Assembly (NCBI GenBank): GCA_001570385.1
Contig: BBYL01000026.1
Location: 1-64,000 of the forward strand
Reading direction: 5' to 3'
Length of the DNA: 64,000 nt
Source of the DNA: Microtetraspora glauca
GTDB lineage: Bacteria; Actinomycetota; Actinomycetes; Streptosporangiales; Streptosporangiaceae
Part shown: piece by piece, positions 25,883 through 36,026 of the stretch
Layout of the letters: each line of letters opens with the position of its first letter
Position numbering within the stretch: position 1 is the first letter of the stretch
Program-made: the position numbers and the translations under genes
Notes under the pieces: generated by a model
The model's database searches: none
The model's input: the letters and a program-made list of their open reading frames with translations, nothing else
What the model was told of the DNA's origin: nothing

Positions 25883-28800
25883 TCACGAATCCAGCTGGGG
25901 AATCCGGCGGATCAGGTCGGCCAGGCCCTCGGCGTCGAGCAGGTCGACCGGCCGCACGGTCTCGTTCGAGCGGACGTAGTGGAAGGCCGCCCCGACCTTC
26001 TCCAGCGGCACCCGGGCGAGCGACGCCCAGGCCAGACGGTACGCGGCGAGCTGGACGGCGGCGGTCCTGGCGGCCCTGCCCCGCGGGCGCTCACCGGTCT
26101 TCCAGTCGACCACCACATAGCCGTCGCCGTCGGTGAAGACCGCGTCCATGCGGCCACGGACCAGGCGATCCGCGATCATCGTCTCGAACGGAACCTCCAG
26201 GTCGAGCGGCTCCCGCCAGGCCCACACGCTTTCCTCGAACCGCGCCTGCAGCTCGGCGAGCTGGACGTCGGCGTCGGAAAGGTCATCGGACGCGCCGGGC
26301 AGCTCGAAGTCGTCGATCAGCCGCTGCTGCCCCCACCGGGACTCCAACCAGGCATGGAACGCGGTGCCCCGCCGAGCAAGGGGCGCCGGCTTCCTCGGCA
26401 GCGGACGCCGTACCTGCCGGGCCAGCGCCGACGGGTCCCCGGCCAGCGTGACGAGTGACGAGACCGAGAGCCGCGCGGGCAGATCGACGACCGCCGCCTC
26501 CCTACGCCGCTCGCGCTCCCTGAGCAGCAACTCGGTGTCACGTTCCCAGGCCCGCATCCGCTCGCCCCTGGCGGGCGTACGGTCGTCGACCCCTTCGAGC
26601 GCCCGTTCCATGGCCTCCTCGACCATGCGGGCGCCCTCCAGCACGGCGTCGCGTACGGACAGGGACGGCCAGGACGCCTCGGCGGGTTCGGCGAGCAGCG
26701 GGTTCTGCGCCGCGTCGCTCTCGTCCCAGTGCGTCACCGTGGCGCCCGCGTCGCGGATCTCGGTCAGGAAGTCGGAGGGTTCGAGCGGCTTCGACGAGGT
26801 GCCCCAGCGGTATCCCGACGCGATCAGCAGGTAGTGCGCCCGGGTCACGGCCACGTACGCGAGGCGGCGTTCCTCCAGCAGGTCACGGTCGCGGCAACGT
26901 TCGTCGAACTCGGCGATCGCGTCCTTGTCGAGGCCCGCGAGCTCCGGCAGGTCCGACACGTCGCCACGCAGCGGGTACGGCAGCTTGCGTGGGTTCTCCG
27001 TCCATCGAGAGTTGGTGACCGGTGTGGCGGGGAAGACGCTGCCTTTGGCCAGGCCGCCCTTCTGGGTGGTGATCTGCGACAGGCCGGGCACGACGACGAC
27101 CGGCCACTCCAGGCCCTTGGACGCGTGGACGGTCATGAGCTTCACGCTGTTGGTCTCGCCGACCCGCCCGGCCTCAAGGCCGAACTCCTCGCTCTCCGCC
27201 GCCTTGAGGTAGGCGAGGAACGCGCCGAGCGTCGGGTCCTCCGCGTCGCCCGCGAACCGGGCCGCGGCGTCGAGGAACGCGTCGAGGTCGGCCCGTGCCG
27301 CCAGCGCGCTGCCGCCCCTGGCGGCCACCTCGACGTCCAGGCCGAGCCGCCGTTCGATCTCGATGATGAGGTCCGGCAGCGGCTGGCCCGCGCGGGCGCG
27401 CAACGATCTGAGCTCGCCCGCCAGGGCGGGCAGGCGGACCCGGGCCAGCGGCGAGAACGGCTCCAGCCACTCCGGCCGGTCGGGCAGTTCGTCGAGCGCG
27501 TCGATCAGGCTGCCACGCTCGCTCTCCAGGTCGGCCATCACCTGTTCCAGCGGGTCGTTCGCCCGCCTGCTCTCCTGGCTCAGCCGGCGGGCGAGGTCGC
27601 CGAGGACCTTCAGGTCGGCGGGGCCGATCCGCCAGCGTGGCCCCGCCAGCAGCCGCACGAGCGCGTCACCCGCCGTCGGGTCGTAGAGCGCGCGCAGCGT
27701 GGCCACGATGTCGGCCACCTCGGGGACGGTCAGCAGGCCGCCGAGCCCGACCACCTCGACGGGGATGCCCCGCGCTTCGAGGGCCCGGCGCAGGGCGGGG
27801 AACTGCGCTCGCTTGCGCGCCAGGATCGCCACGTCCCTGGCCTGCAGGGCGCGCCCCCGCTCGCCCTCGGCCCAGGGCAGGCCGTCGGGTGCCTGCTCCG
27901 CGCCGAGCGTCCTGGCGATGCCGTCCGCGATCCAGGCGGCCTCGTTCTCCGCGGTCTCGTGGAAAGCGCAGACGACCCGGCCGCGATCCACCCGGTTGGA
28001 GCCGGGCACGAGCACGGGCACGCTCCCGCGACGCCCGTCCCGCAGCGGGACCTGGATCTTGGCCGCCACGTCGAGCACCCGCTCGCCGTTGCGGAAGCTG
28101 ACGGAGAGCTGACGGACCGGCGCGGGATCTCCCGCCGCCGTCGGGAAGTCCTCGGGGAACCGGGACAGGTTGCCCGCCGACGCGCCGCGCCAGCCGTAGA
28201 TCGACTGGCACGGGTCGCCCACCGCCGTGACCGGGTGTCCACCGCCGTACAGGGCCCGAAGCAGGACGAGCTGGGCGTGGCTGGTGTCCTGGTACTCGTC
28301 CAGCAGCACGACCGAGAACCGTGACCGCTCCGACGCGCCCACCTCGGGGTGGTTCGCCGCGATCCGCGCGGCGAGGGCCATCTGGTCGCCGTAGTCGATG
28401 ACCTCCCTGGCGCGTTTCACCCGTTCGTACGCCTCGGCCAGCGGCAGGAGCTGCTCGCGCACCGCCTGGGTCCGTACCGGCCGCTGCTGGGGCAGCGTGG
28501 CCTTCCCCGGCACGGCGGCGAGGCGTTCACGGAGCCACGCGCCCACCTCGCGGACGTCGCCCGGGCCGCGCAGATGCTCGGCCAACTCGCCCGCGAGCTC
28601 AAGGACCGCCGCGGTGACGCTCGGCGGCCCGAGGTCGACCAGGTCCATCGGGCCGTCGTACTGGCCGACGACACGCGCGGCCATCTGCCATGCCACGGCC
28701 GGCGTCATCAGCCGCATCGTCGGCTCCAGCCCCTCGCGGAGCGCGTGGTCGGTGACCAGCCGGGCGGCGTACGCGTGGTAGGTCGAGACGGTGGGTTCGG

Positions 28801-29098
28801 CGTCGAGCAGCTCGGCCGGGACCAGACCGGCCGAGGCGAGCCCGGCGAGGCGCCTGCGCACCCGGTCGGCCAGCTCCGCCGCGGCCTTGCGGGTGAAGGT
28901 CAGCCCGAGGATCTGCTCCGGCCGGACCAGGCCCGCCGCGACCAGCCAGACGACCCGGCCGGCCATGGTCTCGCTCTTGCCGGATCCCGCGCCGGCCACG
29001 ACGACCATCGGCTCCAGGCCGGACTCGATCACGGCCGCCTGTTCGGGGGTGGGGGGAAGGATGCCGAGCTTCCCGGCGAGCTCGACCGGGCTCAGCAC
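25883..29098 (-). CDS. adnB: AdnB-like helicase-nuclease subunit
   Basis: 1071 aa from the GTG at 29098 with a GGAGGT ribosome site 5 nt upstream; longer frames only read through adnA. The UvrD-like motor has VVAGAGSGKSETMAGR (motif I), LLDEYQDTSHAQ (II), GDPCQSIYGWRGAS (III) and VHASKGLEWPVVVVPG (V). A C-terminal RecB-type nuclease has GRMDAVFTDGDGYVVVDWKT and VQLAAYRLAWA. AdnAB resects double-strand ends in mycobacteria and related bacteria in place of RecBCD or AddAB. The start lies within the last codons of adnA (7-nt overlap). Confidence 0.9.
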   Translation of the reverse strand: MLSPVELAGKLGILPPTPEQAAVIESGLEPMVVVAGAGSGKSETMAGRVVWLVAAGLVRPEQILGLTFTRKAAAELADRVRRRLAGLASAGLVPAELLDAEPTVSTYHAYAARLVTDHALREGLEPTMRLMTPAVAWQMAARVVGQYDGPMDLVDLGPPSVTAAVLELAGELAEHLRGPGDVREVGAWLRERLAAVPGKATLPQQRPVRTQAVREQLLPLAEAYERVKRAREVIDYGDQMALAARIAANHPEVGASERSRFSVVLLDEYQDTSHAQLVLLRALYGGGHPVTAVGDPCQSIYGWRGASAGNLSRFPEDFPTAAGDPAPVRQLSVSFRNGERVLDVAAKIQVPLRDGRRGSVPVLVPGSNRVDRGRVVCAFHETAENEAAWIADGIARTLGAEQAPDGLPWAEGERGRALQARDVAILARKRAQFPALRRALEARGIPVEVVGLGGLLTVPEVADIVATLRALYDPTAGDALVRLLAGPRWRIGPADLKVLGDLARRLSQESRRANDPLEQVMADLESERGSLIDALDELPDRPEWLEPFSPLARVRLPALAGELRSLRARAGQPLPDLIIEIERRLGLDVEVAARGGSALAARADLDAFLDAAARFAGDAEDPTLGAFLAYLKAAESEEFGLEAGRVGETNSVKLMTVHASKGLEWPVVVVPGLSQITTQKGGLAKGSVFPATPVTNSRWTENPRKLPYPLRGDVSDLPELAGLDKDAIAEFDERCRDRDLLEERRLAYVAVTRAHYLLIASGYRWGTSSKPLEPSDFLTEIRDAGATVTHWDESDAAQNPLLAEPAEASWPSLSVRDAVLEGARMVEEAMERALEGVDDRTPARGERMRAWERDTELLLRERERRREAAVVDLPARLSVSSLVTLAGDPSALARQVRRPLPRKPAPLARRGTAFHAWLESRWGQQRLIDDFELPGASDDLSDADVQLAELQARFEESVWAWREPLDLEVPFETMIADRLVRGRMDAVFTDGDGYVVVDWKTGERPRGRAARTAAVQLAAYRLAWASLARVPLEKVGAAFHYVRSNETVRPVDLLDAEGLADLIRRIPQLDS

Positions 29099-32000
29099 AG
29101 CTGACCTCCGCTGTCGTTGACCGGGCAGCAGATCTTCGCGGCGCAGGTGCGGCAGCCGTCGTTCACCTTGGCGACGAACACCTTCTCGGACATGCCGGCC
29201 GCGACGGTCGTGACCAGGTCCTCGGCCCAACCGGGATCCGCGTCCTCGCCGAGCGCTCCCTGCGCCTGCTCCTTGGCCTCGCCCTTGACACCCGCGGCCT
29301 TGCCCACCTGGACGAGCGCGGCCCCGCCCGGCTCGACCAGGCCGTGCCGCTTGAACGCGCCCAGCAGCGTGGCGAGCTGGTAGACCCCGAGCTGCGGGTG
29401 CCGGTCCAGCTCGCCGTCCTTGGGCTTGGTGCCGCCGGTCTTGATGTCGATGATGACGGCCCGGCCGTCCTTGTCCCGCTCGACCCGGTCCACCCGGCCC
29501 TTGATCTGTACGCCGGCGTCGGGCAGCGTCACCGTGAACGGCTCTTCCAGCGCGACGAGGTCGCGCTCGTTGTTCCTGTGCCACTGGAGGAACCGCTCGA
29601 CCATCTGCTCGGCGACCTTGCGCTGCTTGCGGTTGAACCACACCCCGCCGAAGTCGAACTGCCCCCAGACCTCGTCCAGCCGCTTTCCGAGGTCCGGGTC
29701 GTCGCCCGTCGCGAGTACGGCTATCGCGTGGATGACCGTGCCGAGGCTCTGCGTCACGCTGGAGCTCCCGGCGCCCACGGCCGTCTCCAGGACCCACCGG
29801 AGTCCGCACTTGGTGAAGTTCTCCACCGCGGACGGCGAGACGCGGACGATGTCGTCCGGCCAGCCGAGCGGGCGGTCGTCGGACAGCGGGGTCAGCGCGT
29901 ACCAGTCGTGCGGGCTCGCGCCCGGCACCCCGGCCCGGGCCAGCCGGGCGAGGTGCGTCGCGGCGCCCCGACGCAGCGCCTCCGGCTTCGTCGGGTCGCA
30001 GACGGCCGCGCGCAGGTCGGCGACGAGCGCGGGCATGCTGAGCCAACGCGCCTTGTCGTCCATGGTCACCGGCTCGGCGCCGCCGGGCAGCAGCTCGGAC
30101 AGGAAGCGGGAGGGACGCTCGTCGGTGTCCTCGCCGCCGACCGCGGTCACGACCAGCCTGTGGCGCGCCCGCGTGGCCGCGACATAGAACAGCCGGCGCT
30201 CCTCGGCGAGCAGCTTGGAGGCGAGGGCGGCCGCGGCGGCGCCGGTGTCGAGCGCGGCCGTGTCCGGCGCCGTGCCTCCGGCCAGTTCGACGAGCGTCTC
30301 GATGCCGAGGACGGAACCGCGCAGCCGCAGGTCCGGCCACACGCCTTCCTGAACGCCGGGAACCACCACGACGTCCCATTCGAGGCCCTTGGACCGGTGG
30401 GCGGTCAGGATGCGTACGGCCTCGCCGTCCGGCGCCTGCTCCGCGAGCGAGTCGCCGGGGATCTCCTGCGAGATCAGGTCGTCGAGGAAGACCTCGGCGC
30501 CCGCCTTGGGCAGCCGGTCGACGAAGCGGGCGGCGTAGTCGAACAGGGCCACGACCCCGTCCAGGTCGCGGTCGGCCTGGGCTCCCCTGGATCCGCCGGA
30601 CATGCTGGTCTCGGTCCATCGCTCGGCGAGCCCGCTGGCCTGCCAGATCGCCCACAGCACGGCCTCCGGCCCGTCTCGTACGGCGGAGCGCGCGATCTGG
30701 AGCAGCTTGGCGACACGCTCGGCGGGCGCGGCCACGTGCGGCTCCACCGGGATCAGCGTCTGAGGTTCACGGATCGCGGCCACGAGCAGCTCGTCCGAGG
30801 ATCGGGGCTCGAACGGCAACGTCTGCTCGTCGGCGGCCTCGGCGTGCTCCTCCGCCCGCAGGGCGCGGCGCAGCCTCCGGACGCCGATCATGTCGGTGCC
30901 GCCCAGCGGGCCGGTGAGGAGTTCCTCGACGGTCGCCGCGTCGAGCGCGGGGGGCCGGACCGCGACCTTGAACAGGGTGATGAGGGGCCGTACCCCGGGC
31001 TCCTGGATGAGCGGCACCTCGTCGCCGCCGACGACGACCGGCACCCCCGCCGTGACCAGCGCGCGGCGCAGGACCGGGATCTGTCTGGCCGCGCTGCGCA
31101 CGAGCACGGCCATCCGGGACCAGGGCACGCCGTCGAGCAGATGGGCCCGGCGCAGGGTGTCCGCGACGACGGCGGACTCCTGGCTGGCGCTGTCGGCGAT
31201 CAGGACGCGCACGCCGCCCGGCTCCGCTCCGGTCACCGGCCGCAGGTCGCGATGGCCGGTGCGGGTGGCGGGAAGCCGCGCCGCGACCCGCCTGGACGCG
31301 TCGAGCAGTTCGGGGCCGCTGCGGCGGCAGACCCGCAGCGCGATGGCCGGCGCCTCGCGGCCGTCCAGGGTGCGGAATCGCTCCGGGAACCGGAGGATCG
31401 CCCGCACGTCCGCGCCACGGAACCCGTAGATGGACTGGTCGGGGTCGCCCACCGCGATCAGGTCGCGCCCGTCGCCCGCGAGTTGCTGGAGGACGAGTTC
31501 CTGCGCGGGGTCGGTGTCCTGGTATTCGTCCACGAACACGACGTCGTAGGCCGCGCGCTCGCGCCGCCGTACGTCGCCGTCGGTGAGCAGGCCGGCGGCC
31601 GCGCGAATCAGCTCGGCGTAGTCGAGCGAGGGCACCGGGTCGAGGTCGAACCGGTCCTGGTAGCGGTAGGAGAACAGCCCGGCGGCCTGCCAGTCCTCCC
31701 GCCCGTGCCGGCGTCCGAGCCGGATCAGCGCGTCGCCGTCCAGGCCGCGCTCCGCCGCCCGGGACAGGAAGTCGCGCAGTTCCTCGGCGAACCCGCGGGT
31801 GCCGAGCATCTCCCGCATCCGTGACGGCCAGTGCCGCGCGCCGTCCTCCAGTTCGCCGTGGAGCAGCCTGCGGACCTCCAGGAGCTGTTCCGGGCCGGTC
31901 AGCAGCCGGGGCGGCGGCTCGCCCGCCAGCACCGCCTCACGGCGCAGCAGCGCGTACGCGTAGCTGTGGAAGGTGAGGGCGAGTGGCGTCCTGGTCGTCC

Positions 32001-32265
32001 TGCGCATCCGGCCGGTGATGCGTTCCCGCAGCTCACCGGCGGCCTTGCGGCTGAAAGTGAGGACGAGGACGCGCTCGGGATCGACGCCGCGCCGTTCGAT
32101 CCGGTCGACCACGGTCTCCACGATCGTGGTGGTCTTGCCCGTGCCCGGCCCGGCGAGGACGAGCAGCGGGCCGGACCCGTGCTCGACGACCGCGCGCTGG
32201 TGCTCGTCGAGAACGGGGGCAGCATGCCGCCCAACCGCCCCACGACGTACCAGCTGATAACTCAT
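29092..32265 (-). CDS. adnA: AdnA-like helicase-nuclease subunit
   Basis: 1057 aa from the ATG at 32265 (GGAATGG upstream); a GTG at 32280 is the alternative. Motor motifs: VLAGPGTGKTTTIVETVV, VFVDEYQDTDPAQ, GDPDQSIYGFRGAD, HRSKGLEWDVVVVPG. The C-terminal nuclease has GRVDRVERDKDGRAVIIDIK and a QLGVYQLA block. Cysteines at the nuclease edges (CGLRWVLE; CRTCAAKICC) suggest an Fe-S cluster as in AddB/AdnA. Subunit names follow the mycobacterial order (Rv3202c then Rv3201c). It is coupled to adnB by overlap. Confidence 0.9.
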   Translation of the reverse strand: MSYQLVRRGAVGRHAAPVLDEHQRAVVEHGSGPLLVLAGPGTGKTTTIVETVVDRIERRGVDPERVLVLTFSRKAAGELRERITGRMRRTTRTPLALTFHSYAYALLRREAVLAGEPPPRLLTGPEQLLEVRRLLHGELEDGARHWPSRMREMLGTRGFAEELRDFLSRAAERGLDGDALIRLGRRHGREDWQAAGLFSYRYQDRFDLDPVPSLDYAELIRAAAGLLTDGDVRRRERAAYDVVFVDEYQDTDPAQELVLQQLAGDGRDLIAVGDPDQSIYGFRGADVRAILRFPERFRTLDGREAPAIALRVCRRSGPELLDASRRVAARLPATRTGHRDLRPVTGAEPGGVRVLIADSASQESAVVADTLRRAHLLDGVPWSRMAVLVRSAARQIPVLRRALVTAGVPVVVGGDEVPLIQEPGVRPLITLFKVAVRPPALDAATVEELLTGPLGGTDMIGVRRLRRALRAEEHAEAADEQTLPFEPRSSDELLVAAIREPQTLIPVEPHVAAPAERVAKLLQIARSAVRDGPEAVLWAIWQASGLAERWTETSMSGGSRGAQADRDLDGVVALFDYAARFVDRLPKAGAEVFLDDLISQEIPGDSLAEQAPDGEAVRILTAHRSKGLEWDVVVVPGVQEGVWPDLRLRGSVLGIETLVELAGGTAPDTAALDTGAAAAALASKLLAEERRLFYVAATRARHRLVVTAVGGEDTDERPSRFLSELLPGGAEPVTMDDKARWLSMPALVADLRAAVCDPTKPEALRRGAATHLARLARAGVPGASPHDWYALTPLSDDRPLGWPDDIVRVSPSAVENFTKCGLRWVLETAVGAGSSSVTQSLGTVIHAIAVLATGDDPDLGKRLDEVWGQFDFGGVWFNRKQRKVAEQMVERFLQWHRNNERDLVALEEPFTVTLPDAGVQIKGRVDRVERDKDGRAVIIDIKTGGTKPKDGELDRHPQLGVYQLATLLGAFKRHGLVEPGGAALVQVGKAAGVKGEAKEQAQGALGEDADPGWAEDLVTTVAAGMSEKVFVAKVNDGCRTCAAKICCPVNDSGGQLC

Positions 32266-32319
32266 AACACGCCATTCCACCAGACCACGGGGACTGATCG
32301 TGCCCCGTTGGGCACAGGG

Positions 32320-35214
32320 TCAGGAGGAGAACACGTGATCGACGAGGCGGGCGGCGGCCTTGCCGTTGTCGTGCGGCGCGTAGGTGCGGACGAACGCGGC
32401 GTATCGGTCGGCGAGCTTCGCCGACACCGAGTCGATCGACCGCAGTGCCTCGACGACCTCCGGAGACGTCGCGAGCCGGAGTCCGGGCCGCTGCGACTCC
32501 AGGTCGAGGTAGAGATCGCGGGCCGAGCGGTAGCGGTCCAGGTCCGGCGTGAACAGCACGACCGGCCGCCCGCTCGCCACGAAGTCGAACATCGTCGAGG
32601 AATAGTCGGTGACCAGCACGTCCGCGATCAGGAGCAGGTCCGCGATGTCGGGATAGGTGGTCACGTCGATGGAGAACCCGTCCAGGGACGGCACGTGCGG
32701 GAACGCCTGCATCGCGTGACCGCGTACGAGGACGACGTGGTCGGCGCCGAGGGCGCGTCGCGCGTCGACGAGGTCCAGCTTCACCGAGGCGTTCCTGCGG
32801 TCGTAGTCGCGGAAGGTCGGCGCGTAGAGGACCACACGCTTACCCTCGGGGATGCCTATCCGGCGCCTGATCGCGGCGGCCGCGGGTTCGCGGTCCCCGG
32901 CCAGCACGTCGTTGCGCGGGTATCCGCTCTCGAGGATCTCTCCCTCGTAGCCGAACGCCTTGCGCATCACGGAGGAGGCCCAGGCGCTCTGCGAGACCAG
33001 GACGTCCCATCCGCGCACCTCGACGGCCTGGCGGTGCCAGACCGGCGGCCTCGGCTCGCGCCGCATGTGCGGCAGGTCGCGGCCGATGTGCTTGACGGGG
33101 GTGCCGTGCCAGGTCTGGACGCACACCTGGTCGTCACGGGTGCGGTACCACGGCGGCAGGAAGCCGTTGGACACGACGTATCTCGCGCGGGCCAGCGCCT
33201 CGTAGTGCTCCCGGCTGCCCTCCCTGACGACCTTGGGGACGATGTCCCCGCCGAGGCCGAGGTCGGCCGAGCCCGGCGGGACGAAGGCGCCGTCCCTGAC
33301 GACCCAGATGTGCTCGCTGTCGTCGCCCCGGCGCAGCCGCTCCTCATAGATCGCCCGCGGGCTGTCGGAGTAGGACCTGCCGTCGTAGGAGACGTAGACC
33401 GCGGCCTCGCGCAGCGGCCGCGCCCGCTCCGCGGGGTAGAAGTTGCGGCTCAGCGCCCAAACTCCGGCCGCGCTGCGCTCGTCACCCGGCCGGTCCTCGG
33501 CCGCCACGAGCACGGGGACGTCGTAACGGGTCGCGACGAACCGGTAGACGCGGCCGTCGACGGTGCGCTGCTCCTCGTCCAGGGCGTCCAGCCCCGCGTG
33601 GTCGAAGCGGGTCGGGGCGATGGCGGGGCCGTGCTTGCCCGGCGGCGCGACCGACATGCTCCAGACGCCCTCGGCCAGCGGGACGGTGCTCCCGAACCTG
33701 GGCATCGCGCCGGGCGCGATCCGTACGGAGAACTCCTCGCCGTCACGCCGCAGGGGAACGCGGATGATCAGGCCGCCGCGGTGCCGCAACAGCAGGTCTC
33801 GCGGACCTGGATCGGGGTCGGGGTACGTACCGGTGAGGGTGAGCGCGTCGTCCTGCCACTCGGCCGAGGTGATCACGGGCAGGATCTTGTGCCCGGAGAT
33901 GACCACCCGGTCACGCCGGTCGCCCTGGACGGTGATCTCACGGTCGCCGACGATGAGCCGGGTCTCCTCGCCGCCCTCCAGCATCACGGCCGCGGCGGGC
34001 TCTCCCTTGGGCTCGACCCACAACCGGCGCGCGTCGCGGTCCTTGAGCAGCGTCTGGACACCCAGCGCCAGCGTGAACTCGCTGCCGCCCTCGACCGGGG
34101 CGAACTCGGCGGCCATCCGGTGGCCGCCCACCCGGGCCTTGCCCCTGGCGACGGGATGCCCGGGGATGAAGCCGGTGAGCACGACGTTGTCGCCGTCCAG
34201 CCGGACGCGGGTCAGCTCGGCTCTCGTCGGCTGCAGGACCACCTGGAGCGACTTGTCGGACGTCCACACGGGGCGCACCCACCAGCGCGGCTTGACCTGC
34301 AGGCCGGCCGGGCGCTCGGTACGGCCGATGGCCGGGCCGCGGAGCGTGCCGGTCGCCCGGGCCATGCGGCTCCAGATCGCGATCTCGGCCCGCCAGGTGG
34401 TGGTGTCCTGAACCGTGTTGCGGCGGCGGAGCACCCGCTTGCCGCCGCGGACCACGGCCCGCAGGGCGGCCCGCCAGCGGAGCGAGAACGGGTGCAGTTC
34501 GGCGGTGAACCCCGCCCAGTCGTAGTTGCAGCCCGGCTCCTTGGCCGCGTGGGTGGCCTCCGGCCGGTAGACGCGGCGGGTCTTCAGCGTCACGCGCGGC
34601 AGCCAGCGGGGGCCCTTGAGCACGACGGTCGCGTGGTTGAAGCGGCGGCTGCGCACGGACAGGCCGGCGAGGTAGGCGTGGCCGGTGATGCGCAGCCGGC
34701 CGCCGACCCAGGAGATGTCGTCGATCTGCGTCACCGGGACGAGGTCGGCCCTGCGCAGCCGGAGCAGCTTGTCGTCCACCTCGACGGGCAGGTCGGCGTA
34801 CCACCGGAACCCCTTGCGGACCCGCCGGGACGGCTCGGCCGCGGCGGCGGCCAGCTTGGCCAGCGCGTCGCTCTCGGCCAGTTCCTCGGGGTCACGGGTC
34901 TCGACCAGGTGGTATCCGGCCCGGCGGCCGACCGGAAGGTCCCGCTTGACCCTGGGGTCCACCTCGGCGAGATAGGGGCGCAGCACCGAGATCGCCTCGC
35001 GGCGGCGCGCGGCTCCGCGCTTGGCCGCCGCGTCCAGTCGCAGTCCGAGCGGTCCGGCGAGCGCCTCGCGATCGACGCCGCGGCGCTCCGCCGGCCCGAG
35101 GCCCGCCTCCCGGACCAGGGCGACCAGCGCCCCTATGGACTCACCCCGGTCATAAAGCTCCTGAACAGCCCGCAATCGGTCGGCGACGGTGTCGCTCGTG
35201 GGCGCGGGTGTCAT
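32320..35214 (-). CDS. CDP-glycerol glycerophosphotransferase-family protein
   Basis: 964 aa. The C-terminal part (from about residue 560) is the TagB/TagF-like transferase: TWHGTPVKHIGRD, LYAPTFRDYDRR, DVLVTDYSSTMFDFVASGRP. The first half contains repeated beta-rich segments (WWVRPVWTSDKSLQVVL, LTGFIPGHPVARGKARV) of no clear family, probably several small beta domains. Such enzymes add glycerol-phosphate or similar units to wall polymers such as teichoic acids. The gene is single and not in a cell-wall cluster, so the polymer is unknown. Confidence 0.85.
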   Translation of the reverse strand: MTPAPTSDTVADRLRAVQELYDRGESIGALVALVREAGLGPAERRGVDREALAGPLGLRLDAAAKRGAARRREAISVLRPYLAEVDPRVKRDLPVGRRAGYHLVETRDPEELAESDALAKLAAAAAEPSRRVRKGFRWYADLPVEVDDKLLRLRRADLVPVTQIDDISWVGGRLRITGHAYLAGLSVRSRRFNHATVVLKGPRWLPRVTLKTRRVYRPEATHAAKEPGCNYDWAGFTAELHPFSLRWRAALRAVVRGGKRVLRRRNTVQDTTTWRAEIAIWSRMARATGTLRGPAIGRTERPAGLQVKPRWWVRPVWTSDKSLQVVLQPTRAELTRVRLDGDNVVLTGFIPGHPVARGKARVGGHRMAAEFAPVEGGSEFTLALGVQTLLKDRDARRLWVEPKGEPAAAVMLEGGEETRLIVGDREITVQGDRRDRVVISGHKILPVITSAEWQDDALTLTGTYPDPDPGPRDLLLRHRGGLIIRVPLRRDGEEFSVRIAPGAMPRFGSTVPLAEGVWSMSVAPPGKHGPAIAPTRFDHAGLDALDEEQRTVDGRVYRFVATRYDVPVLVAAEDRPGDERSAAGVWALSRNFYPAERARPLREAAVYVSYDGRSYSDSPRAIYEERLRRGDDSEHIWVVRDGAFVPPGSADLGLGGDIVPKVVREGSREHYEALARARYVVSNGFLPPWYRTRDDQVCVQTWHGTPVKHIGRDLPHMRREPRPPVWHRQAVEVRGWDVLVSQSAWASSVMRKAFGYEGEILESGYPRNDVLAGDREPAAAAIRRRIGIPEGKRVVLYAPTFRDYDRRNASVKLDLVDARRALGADHVVLVRGHAMQAFPHVPSLDGFSIDVTTYPDIADLLLIADVLVTDYSSTMFDFVASGRPVVLFTPDLDRYRSARDLYLDLESQRPGLRLATSPEVVEALRSIDSVSAKLADRYAAFVRTYAPHDNGKAAARLVDHVFSS

Positions 35215-35263
35215 AGGGGAGGCACCACCCTTCGGAGACCGGTGTTCTAGAAATGGTAAGCGG

Positions 35264-35566
35264 TCAGCGAGCGCGTCCGTCCCATCGAGCGCGTCTCATG
35301 TCAGCTCGGTCTCCCCGGAGCGGCGTGCCCTCCTCGCGCCACCGGGCAAGGCACTCGCTCTCGTGCCCCGCGGGCGGGGATCCGTCCGCCCTGGGCACAC
35401 GCCACCACGGAACGCCGCCGCCCCAGTGGGACAGGACGCGTCCCACCTGCCGCGGCCCACCCTCCCCCAGGTATTCCGCGATGTCGCCGTACGGCATGAC
35501 CTTGCCGGGTGGGATCCGCTCGACCACCTCGAGCACCCGCTCGGCGTAGCCGGTCAGGTGCTCCAT
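35264..35566 (-). CDS. Alkyltransferase-like (ATL/MGMT-family) DNA-binding protein
   Basis: 100 aa from the ATG at 35566. It carries the MGMT C-terminal fold (VLEVVERIPPGKVMPYGDIA, GGPRQVGRVLSHW). The active-site PCHR is replaced by PWWRV, so it cannot accept an alkyl group itself. ATL proteins bind O6-alkylguanine and hand it to nucleotide excision repair. The start lies inside the upstream gene (13-nt overlap). Rv3204 is the counterpart by context. Confidence 0.85.
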   Translation of the reverse strand: MEHLTGYAERVLEVVERIPPGKVMPYGDIAEYLGEGGPRQVGRVLSHWGGGVPWWRVPRADGSPPAGHESECLARWREEGTPLRGDRADMRRARWDGRAR

Positions 35567-35925
35567 TCGGCCGGCCCGGCGGCGATGATCTCTTCCAGCT
35601 TCCCGAACTCGTAGCTCGACGTGCCGTTGATCTGCTCGACGATGCCGTTCCTGATGCCGTACGCCTCGCCGTCCTCGCCGATGAGGCTGGCGCCCACGAG
35701 ATCGGAGAGCCGGGCCAGCTGGGCCACATGCCAGTCGGACCCCGGCTGGCCGGACAGCCGGCCCGACCAGGTCGCCACCGGATGCACGGCGTCGCCGTGC
35801 CACGCGAGAACCTCGCCGGCCTCCTGCGACCCGCGCAGCTCGTATCCGGCCTCCGCCGAGATCACGCTCGCGAGTTCGGCGTAGGCGAGCGGTGACTCCC
35901 GCTCGACGCGCAGCTCGTACCCCAT
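35554..35925 (-). CDS. Conserved hypothetical protein coupled to the ATL gene
   Basis: 123 aa, soluble and acidic, with mixed alpha/beta character (YELRVERESPLAYAELASVI; AYGIRNGIVEQINGTSSYEF). No family is recognised. Its 3' end overlaps the ATL start, so both proteins are made from one message; a link to DNA damage handling is only inferred from this. Confidence 0.75.
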   Translation of the reverse strand: MGYELRVERESPLAYAELASVISAEAGYELRGSQEAGEVLAWHGDAVHPVATWSGRLSGQPGSDWHVAQLARLSDLVGASLIGEDGEAYGIRNGIVEQINGTSSYEFGKLEEIIAAGPAEWST

Positions 35926-36026
35926 GAGCCGCGACCTTAGCGAACCTTTGCCCCCGCCTGTGCCCGATAGTGCCGAGATCGGCCATACCGCAGCCGAAAC
36001 GCAGCCGAACGGCCATCAACACGTGA

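Noticed and set aside
29100-30655. Minus-strand N-terminal extension of adnB reading through adnA
   Set aside because: The extension is a shadow frame of adnA; a strong ribosome site and the family start place adnB at 29098.
31831-35250. 1139-codon plus-strand ORF
   Set aside because: Antisense shadow of adnA and the CDP-glycerol transferase gene, with typical His/Arg/Asp/Gly-rich antisense composition.
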